DNA of 64,000 nt from Immersiella caudata. Its lineage: Eukaryota; Ascomycota; Sordariomycetes; Sordariales; Lasiosphaeriaceae. How positions within the stretch are numbered: position 1 is the stretch's first letter; every line of letters begins with the position of its first letter. The position numbers and the translations under genes were made by a program. Under the pieces are notes generated by a model that saw only the letters and a program-made list of their open reading frames with translations, was not told the DNA's origin and did not search any database. The DNA lies in the NCBI GenBank assembly GCA_030512335.1, contig JAULSU010000001.1:806001-870000 (forward strand), written 5' to 3'. Below, one piece after another: positions 45,997-57,671 of the stretch.

Positions 45997-46999
45997 TTAC
46001 CTTCTCCAATAATCACCAGCCAGCTCCACGACACTTGTGTTCCTTTCAACCTTGACGGGAAGTTCCCCGAACGCCTGGACAGACCCTCTCAGCTCGCTGG
46101 GCTTGCCCTCCTCTGGTTTTACACCAGGATAAGACGGTGGCTCCTGGCCTTGGTACACTGCACCGATGCTGGGTTGAACCGAGGGACGAGCCTTGTACCT
46201 CCTCAGATACAACAATGCAATTATCGCACCTACAATCAGGGCTAGTCCACCAAGTACTCCTCCTACTACAGCCCCAACATTCACACCACCCTTCGCTTGT
46301 GTTGTTGGCGCACTTGTAGTCCTTGACTTTTCGACATCGGTGCTGACTTCCGTTGGAGAGGGGAGAGAACTTGTAGACGTCGGTGTGGAGGCTGTGGCTG
46401 CCGGGGCGGTCGACGGCGGCGGCGAAGAAATGGTGACAGCTTTCGCTGTTGGCGAGAAGAAATACACCGCCTTCCCTGGGCCCTCGGCGCAATCTACGTA
46501 GTCGTACGTTTGATCGGGGCCAAAGACTAGCGATGCGGTGGAACAAAATTTTGCTTCTGGTCTATCGTCTGCTTCGGGACTATCGGAGAGACGATGCGCG
46601 TTAGCGGAGGAACCGGAAAGGGGTTGGTATGGGACAGGCTTACCAAGTCCATGTCCGTATCTTGGGGTTGTTCTTCAAACTCGCCCGACCGCAGCCTGTG
46701 CTGCAAGGGCCGCCGTCGAAGCAGAAGCCTCCCAGCCCGCAGTCTGTCGCTGCGATGACTGAGGTTGGGCAGAAACCCCAGAGACCATTGAGTGTGTCGA
46801 CGCGGCAGTTGAAGCCCTTTGGGGCAATACGAGGTTTGGAGATGTCTCCGTCAACGTACCCGCACGTTGAGAATTCCGTAGTAGCTTGGCGTTGGAGAAT
46901 GGCAGGAGGCGCGCTGGTGATGCTGGCGGGGGCTGTGGTGATGGCGAAGGCGAAGCATGTTGTTGATAAGCCGGGAATAAGAATGAAGATCCGCCACAT
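45997..46999 (-). CDS. single-pass surface protein, Cys-rich ectodomain and Ser/Thr-rich stalk
   Basis: Two exons on the minus strand (46999-46644, 46579-45997; intron 64 bp) give 312 residues. A signal peptide (MWRIFILIPGLSTTCFAFA) is followed by a Cys-rich region with eleven Cys before the stalk (FSTCGYVDG ... WGFCPTS ... DCGLGGFCFDGGPCSTGCG, FCSTAS, DYVDCAEG). Then come a Ser/Thr/Pro stalk, a transmembrane helix (VGAVVGGVLGGLALIVGAIIALLYL) with an RRYK stop-transfer, and a short cytosolic tail. The layout matches fungal cell-wall stress-sensor-like and mucin-like proteins, but no WSC domain is recognisable. It is divergent from the GT69 gene across a 508-bp shared upstream region. Confidence 0.75.
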
Positions 47000-47507
47000 T
47001 GTGGAGATAGTAATAATGGCAACTGGTATAAACTACCCAAAAGAATGACAGATAACAGAAGAAAGAAAAACAGGAAGGCCGAGAGATGAGGAACGGAGAG
47101 GGAGAGAGTGGAAGTGAATGACCTATTCGAGGTGCTGGGCCGGAAGATACGATAATAAATCCTACTCTCAACGAACACCACTGAAACCTGCACTGTGCTG
47201 CTGGCAGGGGCAAACGCTGGTTTCCGGCTGTTGGTGCCGGCGCCCAATTGGGTTGAAGATCGGAAAGTCGAAGGCAGCCAGACTGTGCATTTGGCACAGT
47301 GCATAGGCTCAGAAGTCAGTTTGGGACAGGTGCAAGAGCAGTGAATGGGACCCCGCGCATCTATCAATATCTATCCGAAGACACAGTGTACAAAGGCGAC
47401 GCACGGTGCACGCGCTTATCTGAAACCCCTCCTCGCCAACACTCCGAGCGGCGCGGCTCTCACCCAAATAAAAACAAAATGACGCTGGCGACCTCGGTTC
47501 CGAGACA

Positions 47508-48871
47508 ATGGTCCTTCAAAATTCCTCTTCTCAGGCGATCCAACTCGCAGGAGCGATGAAGCTGCGCCGGCCGCTTGTCCTGGCGCAGATTTCAGGCTTC
47601 GTTTTGCTCGCGCTCGCGCTGTTCTCATTTTCGCTGCACCGCGACTTGGGCGGTTATCACCGCCGACCGGGCGGTCCACAGCACCAAGACCCAGATTGGA
47701 TACCACCTGGTGGTGAGTACCTCCAACAATACTACCTACTTGACTCTGTCGTCCTAACTTGGGCCCAGCCGTCCTTTCCCAACGGAACATCACAACCTAC
47801 CTCACCGCTATTCTGGACTCCGAAGACCGGTCCCTCCCCCGGCTGGAATGCCCCCAACCCAACCTCACACGCTACACCCCCCTCAAACCCACGCATCCCA
47901 ACCCCAGTTCGACCCCCTACTTCTTCGCCCTCGACCTCCGCAACAACCTCCCCATCCTCCCTCGCCTCCTCGGCAGCATCATCTCCACCATCAACTTCCT
48001 CGGCCCCTCCAACTGCGCCCTCTCTATCGTCGAAGGCAACTCCGCCGACGGCACCCCGGAAGTCCTCTCCGCCCTCCAATCCTCCCTAGGCTCCTCCTTC
48101 CCTACTCACTTCATCCTTCGCAATGAAATCGACCCCCTAGCCGAAGACCGCTTCGGTAAACTCGCCATCCTTCGGAACTTGGCTCTAGAGCCGATGCTTC
48201 GCGATCCCAATCGCTATGCGGAATCAACGACGGTGTTTATCAACGACGTGGCTATCTGCATGGAGGATATCCTCGAGTTGATTTACCAAAAGCGATATCA
48301 AAATGCGGATATGGCGTGTGCGTTTGATTGGATAGGCGGTGGGGAAGAGGGAGAAGCGGTGTTTTACGACTCGTATATCGCGCGCGGAATCAACGGGGAC
48401 CTCTTCTTTGAGATTCCGCTTCCGTCGGTGAGTTGGAGCAGGGCGACGGATTTATTCTGGAATGATGAGAAGACGAAGGGGAGGTTCGAGGGGCATGTAC
48501 CGTTTCAGGTGTTTTCTTGCTGGAATGGGGCGGTGGCGTTTACGGCAAAGCCGGTTGTCTCCGGGGAGGTGAAGTTTAGGTCGGTGAGGAGGGATAGGGG
48601 GGAGTGTCACCAGGGAGAGCCGCAGCTGTTTTGTAAGGATATGTGGTGGGCGGGGTATGGGAAGATCATGGTGGTGCCGAGTGTGAATTTGGAGTATAGC
48701 GATGAGAAGGGGAGGTATATCAAGGAGATGAAGGGGTATACGGGGAGGTGGGCTGGAGAAGAGAAAGAGGAGGAGGAGAGGATTGAGTGGGTGGGACCGC
48801 CGGAGAAGGTCAAGTGCATGCCTACTTTTGATGATCAGACTTGGCGGGATTGGAATGAGACGCTGGGTTGA
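47508..48871 (+). CDS. CAP59/CMT1-type alpha-1,3-mannosyltransferase (GT69)
   Basis: Two exons (47508-47712, 47769-48871; intron 56 bp) give 435 residues. A type II signal anchor (LVLAQISGFVLLALALFSFSL) sits near residue 25. The catalytic domain shows FFALDLRNNLPILPRLLGSI, LSIVEGNSADGT, RNLALEPM, FINDVAICMEDILELI, ACAFDW, VFSCWNGAVAF and the GECHQGEPQLFCKDMW block, all typical of the CAP59/CMT1 family of Golgi glycosyltransferases first known from Cryptococcus capsule synthesis. In ascomycetes the acceptor is unknown, likely cell-wall or glycolipid glycans. An alternative start at Met 47556 would still keep the anchor. Confidence 0.85.
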
Positions 48872-49151
48872 GGTCTCCGTTTCGTTTTGCAAGTTAGCGC
48901 GAGGATACCCATCACAGGCCTTGATTTGACCAATAGAACCATCTAAAAAGAACTTTGTCTCTTGAAGTGCATGACTCGAGCTATGGATATGTACAATTTT
49001 TCGCACCGCGTGTGTTTGCATCGAGACCGCAAAAAAGTTCCACGCCACGCAAAATGAATGATACCGCTTGCTCAGTGAGTGACGACGAAAACGATGAACC
49101 GCGACGCAAGGGCGTAGCAACATGCAAGACGGTAGCCCTCAGCTGACCCTC

Positions 49152-50730
49152 TTAGACAGTCGAGCCAACAGGGCCGAAGCGGATGTTGGAGTAGATGACC
49201 TTTGCGTTGGGATGTGCGGCCTCGACCTCGGCGGGGACACCGGAGTCGGGAGCACAAGGGCCACGCTCGGCACCGGGCTCGCCGGCCTTCTCAGGGGGGT
49301 AGGTGGAGTCGAGCCAGAGCATGTTGGAGTAGTGCTATTTGTCTGTCAGCCTCTTCCTTCTGTTCTTTTTTTTATGACTGGGTCAAAACTTACATCATCC
49401 CAAATCGACATGACCAAGACCATGGGCACGCGGAGAGCGGCGTTGAGCTGCGCAAAGCCGCCAACCTCCTCGAACCGATCACGATCGCCAAAGATGCGGG
49501 GCGCGGCGCTGCAGAACTCGGGGGTGAGATCAGGCGACTGGGGCATGCCCTCCCAAGTGGGGTTGGGGATCTCAATCTTATTGCCATCCTGGACGAAGAA
49601 CATGGTGAGGCGGTCGGGTTTGAACTGCGAGACGACGGTGAACTTGCGGCTGGTGTCGACTTGCTTGCCGAGGCCGTAGAAGTCGGGGTTGCCCATGCGG
49701 TAGGGGTTGTGGTCGCAGCCGTTGGCGTCGCAGCCTCCGGCGAAGCGGTCCTCGGAGTAGGTACCGCCGCAGTTGGAGGTTTCACAAATGTGGTACTTGT
49801 TGTCCCTGCGATTGTTAGTTTTCCATCCCGTTTCTTTACTTGTCTGGAGGCTCTACTTACTTGCAAGCGTGCGGCGTGAAGGCAAAGGCGTGGGCGTTGG
49901 ACTCCCAAATGTCAATCTCGGCGCAGCAGCTGCCCATGGGGCCGACACCGGCGTTGGCGTCGTTGCTGGACGGCCTCCAGCCCTCTACGTTGCCCTTGCC
50001 GCCAATGAACTTCAAGTCACGCGCGCACTGGGCGTCGCAGTACTGTGAAGTTGTCAGCTTCTCGGTTTCTCTCTCCTTTCGCGTTTGCATTGGAGGCGGG
50101 GAAGTAAGTTTGCTGGATTGTGGTGCGGAGCCAGAGTGGAGTAGAGGGGAAAAAAAAAATACTTACGCCTGTACCGTACTTCGCACCGGCCTTGTTGCCA
50201 GAGTACTTGGCCATGCCACCGTCCTCGTCCATGGCCACAAAGTACAGCGCCGAATTGATGCCGCACTCCACGGTGGAAAGGTCAACATCGAAAGTGAATT
50301 CGTTGTCCATGAGGGTGAACATCTGGTATTTCGACGCGCCGTTCATGAGGTAGAAGCGCGAGCCAATGTTGGTGCCGTACTCGTGCTTGGTCACGAATTT
50401 GAGGGTGAGGGCGTTCCCGCTGGTCGAGGCGCCGTAGGTGGTCTGGTAATTCGCCCCCTCGACCATGCACTTGGACGCGCAGTCGGTGGCGGTGGTGCAC
50501 ACGCCAGTCCACTCGTTGCCCTCGTAGCAGTTCTTGCCGCTGCTGTCGTGCAGCCAGCGCCAGTTGGCATCAATGACGACCTCGCCGTTGACCGTGGTGC
50601 AAGACGTTCCTCCGGTTCCCGTGCACCTCTTCCACGTCATCTTGGGGTGGGTTTCGGTCATCTCCTTGCCCACTTGCTGGGCGGTGGCGAGGGCCACCAG
50701 GAGCGACGACGCGTAGAACGAGGACCTCAT
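49152..50730 (-). CDS. GH7 cellobiohydrolase (reducing-end exoglucanase), no CBM
   Basis: Four exons on the minus strand (50730-50167, 50042-49861, 49805-49394, 49334-49152) give 446 residues. A signal peptide ([19 protein letters not shown]) precedes KMTWKRCT. The catalytic motif EIDIWE supplies nucleophile E230, D232 and acid/base E235. [35 protein letters not shown], and LVMSIWDD joined to [10 protein letters not shown] are CBH-type landmarks. The protein ends shortly after the catalytic core, with no linker or CBM1, so binding to crystalline cellulose should be weaker than in two-domain forms. The enzyme releases cellobiose from chain ends outside the cell. Upstream on the minus strand is a TATAAAAG box. 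Likely induced on cellulose and repressed by glucose, as in other fungi (inference). Confidence 0.95.
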
Positions 50731-50866
50731 GGCTGCGGAGGGGAACCTGGAACACAACAAAGAGTTGGAGAAGGGTCGAGGGAGGGAGGGGGAGGAGGGG
50801 AACCTGCGGGGACCAGTGCAGAGTGATCAAGAGATCTCGATGATGCAAGGCACAGGCACAAGTCGT

Positions 50867-50874
50867 CTTTTATA
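50867..50874 (-). promoter_or_regulatory. TATA box of the GH7 gene
   Basis: TATAAAAG on the minus strand, about 137 bp upstream of the ATG. GCGGGG words fitting the CreA consensus SYGGRG occur at 50806-50811 and 51063-51068; single matches of so short a motif are weak evidence. Confidence 0.55.
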
Positions 50875-52693
50875 CCTCCTTTCTCGGCCAACCCTCGCCG
50901 GCATATGGGGGCGGGTGTGGAAGCAGTTCGTCCGCTGGATGGAATGGCAGGCCCGAACTTGCCATAACCAAGCATTCCATCCATCAATTGCATCTCTCGG
51001 CCGGGACAACGTGTCCAATCGATCAGCGTCGATATACATTCAGATAAATGACTGAGGAAACTGCGGGGTTGAGGGGGGTTTGTACCGGCAATCTTTGCGC
51101 CCAGCGTGTACCTTTTCGGCTCCGGGGTCAGCGGCGACGGTGTTGTGTGCACGCAGGTAGACAGCAGTACCTGGGCTTGGCCAACGGAGGGTACATGGGC
51201 GGCCAAGGCTGTCCTGAGAGAGAAAGCAGGAGGGCGTCAATATCGGGAGCCTTCTTGGCCGCCACCGTGCTGCGTCTGACGGCGTCCTCATGACGCAGGA
51301 CGGAGCGTCCCACGCTCTCGGCGCCTTGTGTTGAAATTTCCGTTTTCGGGCCGTGGTTGATTGCGAGCGGAGGGATGTGCTGGGTACCGTCTGGCAAGGA
51401 CGAGCATCTCCACCGAACCAAACTCTATCTAGCGCTGTCTTCAGACTGGTGTGGCATCCCAAGACTGGGGCAAAAATGCCACCCTATTGGCTTCGGCAAT
51501 ACTAGGGGCGCCGGCACTGGGGGCCGCGACCTCCATCGGACTTGTGAACATGTCCCTGGCAGTCACTCGCAGTCACTTCTCTGGGCATTGGCAGCGCTGG
51601 GCGAATTGGCAGCGCGGTGCAACCGAGCCCAAGACTCTTGTCCGTCGCCGAGGCGGAAGCTTCGCAGCGCCATGGGTGCAATACCAAGCCCCCCCAAATT
51701 GCCATGGACTGGGCGCTGGCCGGAGGGGTCGTTGAATGTCTCCCCACAAATTACCGTGGGCGGAACCCCCGCCTCCGACTCGCCTAGTGCCCGGATCCGG
51801 GTCCCTGCCCCCACCTGCACTGTCCACCGGCTGCATCGCCGTTGTAGTCGTCGTCGCTTCATCGCACCGACGTCATTTACCCCGGCATCACAGTACCACG
51901 AGATCTGGGGAAACGAACTGCATCCCCCACCCATCCCGCAAAATTGCCACGATGCGACGGGGGCCAAAAAAAAAAAAAAATCTTTGCAACGACCCAAGCT
52001 CCGTCCGAAACACCTTGGCGATGTGCTGGGCATGCGATGGCGGGAACCATCTGGAAAACTCTTGTCGCTGCGATGCCCAGCTTTGCTCATCGCCGATGCC
52101 CAGAGGCCAAGATGCCAAACAGACTTGGAACCTACGCGGTACTGAAATTGAGCGTGGCAGTGTTCTTTCTACACGCTTCCCCCAAAAACCTCGGATCCCC
52201 TTCCTTCTTGGCGTGGCCAGCCGAAGGAACCTTCTACATTGACCGCGTCGGTTGCTCCAATCGCTGCTCCAACCGAGGGGGGAGGACTCGTAGTTGAGTA
52301 CAACGACGGCAGGCAGACGTCTGGGCGTTTACCTGGTAGCTTGTCGTGTATACAGTACCTGATGGGGCGTGCCAAGGCGCTTAAATTTTGGGATGGATCC
52401 GCGTCTCCCACCGGCAAATCTTGATGACAGCTACTCCACGGTTCAACTCTGTGTCTTGGCTGGCGATGGTTGTTGGTTGCGGCCTGGAACCAAGCCTTGG
52501 CTGCGAGGATTGGGGGAGTAACCGGCGCGTTCACATGACTGTACATTCCGCGAGTTTATTGCTCGCGCGGAGTGCATCGACCGATGTTGCAAACAATTTG
52601 AATGATGTTGTAAACAATTAAGAACGCGGCGGGAAAAAAAAAACAGTGGAGTGTCAGGCAACTCTGGGATTGGATTCCAGCAACCAGATGCCG
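50875..52693. other. long intergenic region upstream of the GH7 gene
   Basis: About 1.8 kb. No gene supported on either strand. Contains an A14 run near 51966. Probably extended promoter of the cellulase gene plus the 3' flank of the zinc-finger gene. Confidence 0.45.
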
Positions 52694-53312
52694 CTACACA
52701 TACCCGTAGCTGTAGCTCAATGACTGCCTACAATGACCCCTCTTGCAGCCCTCGCATAGCTCTTTCTTGTGCGGTGCTCTATCATCGCGCTTTCTGTAGT
52801 GCGGCTCCTCTACGTAAACCCCGGCCCACTTCTTGAGTCGAAACGAGACGCGGTCGACATAGGATTGCTCATCGACTGTCAAGACCCCCAACTTGTTGCA
52901 CCTCTTGCAGCGCTGCCCATAAACGCCGGCGTTGTAGGACCCGTCGTCGAATCGTCGGATGCGGATGGCAACAATCTTGCTTCCCCATCCGGGCTGAGAG
53001 CTGCGCCAGACGAAAGTGTTAGCAAGAGTGACCGTTTGCCGGGCGATCACAGCACCATCAAAAAGAAAATGCATCACACCAGTTCTGATCGCTGCACTGA
53101 AAGCGGCCCATGATGTTGGTGTCCTTTTCGTTGGTGGACGTTCCATCGTCCTCCACCTCGTTGAAGTGAGGCGTAGGAGAGACGGCTCCATCAAGGGCAT
53201 CCAGGACCCTTTGATGGAGCGAGGGATAGGTGTAGACCTCAAGCTTGTCCATGCTCTGCAACTTGGCGTTGTTCCGCTTCCAGTTCGACCTATTGTTGCC
53301 CTTCCCGACCAT
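52694..53312 (-). CDS. 3CxxC-type zinc-finger protein
   Basis: Two exons on the minus strand (53312-53080, 53000-52694) give 179 residues. After splicing the domain reads GRFQCSDQNCSQPGWGSK, then IVAIRIRRFDDGSYNAGVYGQRCKRCNKLG, YVDRVSFRLKKWAGV, and ELCEGCKRGHC. The order of a first Cys pair followed by CxxC and CxxC...C pairs fits the 3CxxC zinc finger. The first Cys pair forms only if the intron donor is GTGTGA at 53079, a weak but usable site. Family members in fungi are mostly uncharacterised small proteins. The conserved KKWAGV block strengthens the call. Confidence 0.8.
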
Positions 53313-55335
53313 TGCGTGTTGGTTGATATCGATCGGCAATGTTGGGCGAAACGGTGGGTGTCTTGGGGATCGAGTCCTCAGATGTCGACTGAACTGTGCT
53401 GTGTGGGCACGAATCATTTATGATCTTCGAGAATCATCGTGTTTGCTCTCTCTGGCCATTCAGAGCCCAGCGCTGCATGCTGGCGGGCCTCTGAACACTG
53501 AACCCGTGAGGCGCTCGAGGTTTGTCCAATGCCAAGGCGCGATATCCGTGTCGTAGGCCTCAATGCGTGTCGTGCGACTGTCATTTGGACGATTTGGGCT
53601 CTCGTTGCATCCCTCCAGAGCAGCCTCCCGGTTCCAACATAAGCTTCCGTTTGCCCATGACGAGGGCGTGCCAATGGTGACTCAGGGGAAGGCCTCGGCG
53701 GCGGCCAGCTTGGAAACAGCAAGATACAGACTCAGCGTGTCCTTGAGGTTCGAGAGCGACTCTGCTAAGACCACTAGCATCTGCCGGAACTCCCCAAGGC
53801 GTGTCCACGAGAGCGCAAAACCGTCAAACTTGAACAGAGAATGGCAATCCTCATCGCTGGTTCTGTTTGAGCTGACTGCAATTCTTCTTCTAGATGCGTT
53901 TGCTCGAAGACCAACGGAGTGGCGCAGATCAGATTGGCTGAGCGTCATTGCTGAGTTGAAGTATGAGAAAATCGGAAATGTGGCGACCGTGGAGCCACGG
54001 CTCCGAGTGCCACCAAAGTTAAAAAAAACCCCCTCCCACAAAAATCGATGACAAAGTTCCCGTCACCGTCAACAAAAAACCTAACCTTATATCAATCCAC
54101 AAACTTTGGCAAACTCAGTCATTCGGCGACGACAGGAGCCGAGGATGACTCTTTCGGCCGAGTCGAAAGCTCGATCGATCTGGCAGATGGCCAGAGATAA
54201 AAGGGCCGTCGTCGCACGCAATGGTCGTCTCACTCACCATCCCTCTCTCCATCCACACAACACAATCACATCATCGCCATGACCATCATCGATGCACCAG
54301 CAGATTGCAACCCAGAAAACTCCAGATCGGCAATCAACGCCGGATCTCGCCTCGTTGGCAAAGGTAGTTGAAGGAACGGTGGATTCTTCGTCGACCTTTG
54401 AAAGCCAGATCTCTGCTTTGAGATTTGGCTACGATCTTGAGCACATCGCTCAAAATAATGCAAAAGAAAGGTGGATGATCAACAACAGCATTGCCACGCT
54501 TATGTTGATCAGGGAAGATGCGGCAACCACGCGCCAGCAAAAGGCTGGCAAAAGGCTTATCGCAAATGTGTTTAGCAACAAGCTGTACGAGGAGTGGTGC
54601 GTTTGGGCTGTTGGGTAGGCCCAGGTGGTGAAAGAATAGGGCCGAGGAGCAAGGGAGGAGGGGGCTGGAGGAGCCGGAGGAGCCGGAGGAGCCCGAGGAA
54701 GCGGCGGAGGCCCCGGTGCTGCCGGAAAACAATGTAGATTCGGACTGCCGTGGCGCAGACCGGAATTTGCAAGGGTGTGGTGACACAAAGTCAGCGACTA
54801 CCCGCACGAGAATCATGGGCCCTCGGCAGCCGCCAATGGGAAAAACCAAATCCGAGTTGTCAAAAAGTGGAGAGCTGGCTGCCTGCTGGCAACAAGTTCA
54901 AGGGAAGACCAAAGCAGTGAACGACTGCGCTTCTGTTCTCCAACCTCCAAATTCAGCAGCAGCAACCTAGCAACATGTCTCTCGATTCCCTCAATTCGAG
55001 GGCCGTATACCACAAACATTTTTCGGCACCCTCACGGCTCATCCGCCAAAATGGTTAGACCTTACGCAGCTTGGGAGGTGGCCCAGGGGCCGTTTGCGTC
55101 GCAGAACCAACCAACACACCAAGTAGCCGGGTTTCGAATGGGCTGGCGGCTGTCGATTGGGCCACGCCACTCACCAAATCGACCAACCAATCAGAGGTCA
55201 ACCTGACGAAGGATTCAACGGTCCGGGGCAGGTTCATTAAAGTGTTCGCATTCCCCTAGAGGATTTTGGCGGCTCTCCTTTCAGTCCGACGGCATCGCGC
55301 AATCGAAGTGCCTTTCAGGACGCCAGACAACGATC
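53313..55335. other. gene-poor region with one possible small ORF
   Basis: About 2 kb. At 54292-54618 (plus) a 108-residue frame (MHQQIATQKTPDRQ...) has plausible helix-forming composition but no recognised family, and I give it low weight. GGAGCC-type imperfect repeats lie at about 54670-54710. Nothing else is supported. Confidence 0.35.
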
Positions 55336-57574
55336 ATGACCGCCCCTGCGACACTACACAAGCATTTCCTCGCAGATTCGCAACATGCCCGGCACCGCTT
55401 TCGCGATGACTCTCCGCAATGGTCCGAAGACAGCAAGTACGACGGTGGAACTCAGTACACACAAGCTCTTCCCGACAACGAAAAGCCAAAGGTCGTCTGC
55501 GTCAAGAGCCTCAAACGTTCGCTCGTCCAGTTCCTGATCTTTCACTTCCCGCCCATCGTGGTGACCCTCGGACTACTGTCTGTGTACGTCCTGCGAATAT
55601 CATGGGGCGTCGGGAACGATGGACTCGGCGCTCTCCTGTTCGCCGCCAAGGTGCATGAGACCTTGATCATCGGCTCGCTCTTCCACATCCTCTTCTACCA
55701 CATCCGACGAGGACTCCTCGGCCCAGACGGCATCCCATTCGGGTTTCTCACCGCTGCCTTTCAGCTCAGCTCGCCGTTTTATCTGATCAACTCGTCCTTC
55801 CTGGCGCCTCTTCTTCGATATCGACCAGTCACCTTCTCGTCTTCGGTGCTGACAACAGTGTTGGTTGTTACGTTCACTGTGGCGGCGCTCGCCGGCGCAA
55901 GCTCTGGTATCGTCATGATCCCGAGACTGGATTGGTGGGAGATCGACCTGCACAAGGTTAATGACTCCTTGACTGTAGGCGGGATCGGTCTGTGTCTGAG
56001 GCTGGATCACTTGCAGGCGATTGTGAGTCCGGTCGAGAGACTCTATCCTACGACTATCGATCCCCAGAGTTACCCCTTCGACTGTGGAGAGTCCGGGCAT
56101 GCTCTCTCAACACCAATGCTGGGTACGCCGACGAAGGAACGACGTCTTGGTCTTGGCTCAGCGCGATGTCTCTAGGAGTGTTTGTTCCACCAAACATAAC
56201 ACTGTATCATAGGACCATGGCGTGGTGGCAATCTTTTCAGGTAGACGGCTTCCATTACGTGGCCACGGTTCCGACGTTGAACATCGCGCATTTTATCACT
56301 CTATCATCGGGGGATCCTGTTTCTGGTTGGGGAGTGGCTCATCCGTTTCCATCCCGGATATCGCCCAAGATCACAGACCAAGCCGGCCGACTGCTCCCAG
56401 TGAAGCAGCCAAGGTTAGCGGTGCAGTGCACCAACGACAAGTTACCGATTCTATCGCCCCAAGTGTCAAACTTCAGCGATACGCCATTCACGTACGTTCC
56501 AAATGGAGGCAGGTCTTTATCCTGAATTTGACTTCACCGTAGACCAGTCTCTATTCGCAGAGGCGCGACGCTCAAAACGAGGAGTGGGATTCCTGTATCT
56601 CAGGGATAAGGCACCAATCCCCACATCAAGAAGCTTTTGGATCTGGGATCCAAGGAGCCGCAATACCACCAATCTTTGCATCTGCTTCATCGACGGACGA
56701 TGGATGGAGTCCGGAGCCTGGGTTCTGCCACAAATGGGCGAGTCGCCCCTCTTTACGTACAACATCGGAAAAGAGGCAGCCACATTCGCCACGAACAGCT
56801 CGATACAAACACTTGGCGCTGCACGCAGCTCTGGACCTCATCGCCCTCGACCCAGAATGGCTCGAGAGCGTGAACGGATACAAGGGGTACCCCACGTCGG
56901 GGGGCCTCAACGCGGCAACGGGAGTTGGGCATATACGACTACATGCTAGAGCTCATCATGGGTGAAGAGGGAACCCGGCGGTACAATAAGTCCCGCTGGC
57001 CTGCCCGCAATATGGCCTGGGCCATGACAGTGACGCTCGCGAACCTGGTGTCGGCAGTGCCAAGGTCAAACTTCAACATTGATGGCAGAAGTAACTCTTT
57101 CTTGGGGCCCTATAACATCAGCCAGCTTGTTACTTTGGAGAATGGAATGACTCGCCGGGTTGAGGTCGACCTCAACACGCTCCCCAGCTACGCCAAGATC
57201 GAACCCCTTTACGAGCATAACATCTACGAGTACGACTTTGATGGAACAACGACGAAACTCGCTTGGTCTGTCTTGCCTCTGCATGTGCTGATGGTGCTCC
57301 TGCATCTCATTGTCACCTGATCTCACGGACCGTGGCAGAGCAACGCCTGGTCGCAGCTCGGCGACCATCTCACGCTGACTCTCAACACGAGACCAACGAG
57401 TCTACTCCGAAACACCGGAGTGTCGGTGAAGAATTGGGACACGTGGAGGCTGATAGCATACGTACGCGTGTCGAGCGACGGGACAGGGGTAGAGATTGAC
57501 GTGCAGGACAAGGCCATCGATGCGCCTCGCTTCGACGACGGACGGGTTCCCCAGCCGAACCAGGTATACGGGTA
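55336..57574 (+). pseudogene. broken polytopic fungal membrane-protein gene
   Basis: A long frame opens at 55336 (MTAPATLHKHFL) with several membrane segments (LVQFLIFHFPPIVVTLGLLSV; FHILFYHI; VLTTVLVVTFTVAALAG) up to MIPRLDWWEIDL. Further coding blocks follow in other frames: NTNAGYADEGTTSWSWL, CFIDGRWMESGAWVLPQ, LHAALDLIALDPEWLESV, IYDYMLELIMGEEG and finally NAWSQLGDHLTLTLN. Frame changes occur near 56110, near 56500, near 56810 and near 56925, and a TGA at about 57318-57320 interrupts the last frame. The order of blocks matches a common family of large fungal membrane proteins of unknown function. It cannot encode a full product as it stands. Confidence 0.7.
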
Positions 57575-57671
57575 ACGAAGTTTACGAAACGCGACATGTT
57601 GTGCTACAAGAAAGATACTACTTTTGCCATCCTTTCAGCTTTTTTGTACCAGCTTGGGGAATGGAATACCA

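Noticed and set aside
45997..46999. WSC-domain stress sensor
   Set aside because: Signal peptide, stalk and TM fit, but the Cys spacing and missing WSC landmarks do not, so only a generic surface-protein call is made.
49840..50826. Plus-strand frame of 328 codons
   Set aside because: Antisense to the GH7 gene, whose catalytic residues and splice sites are clear.
53563..54051. 162-codon plus-strand frame
   Set aside because: No start context, intron or motif support; overlaps equally long minus-strand frames.
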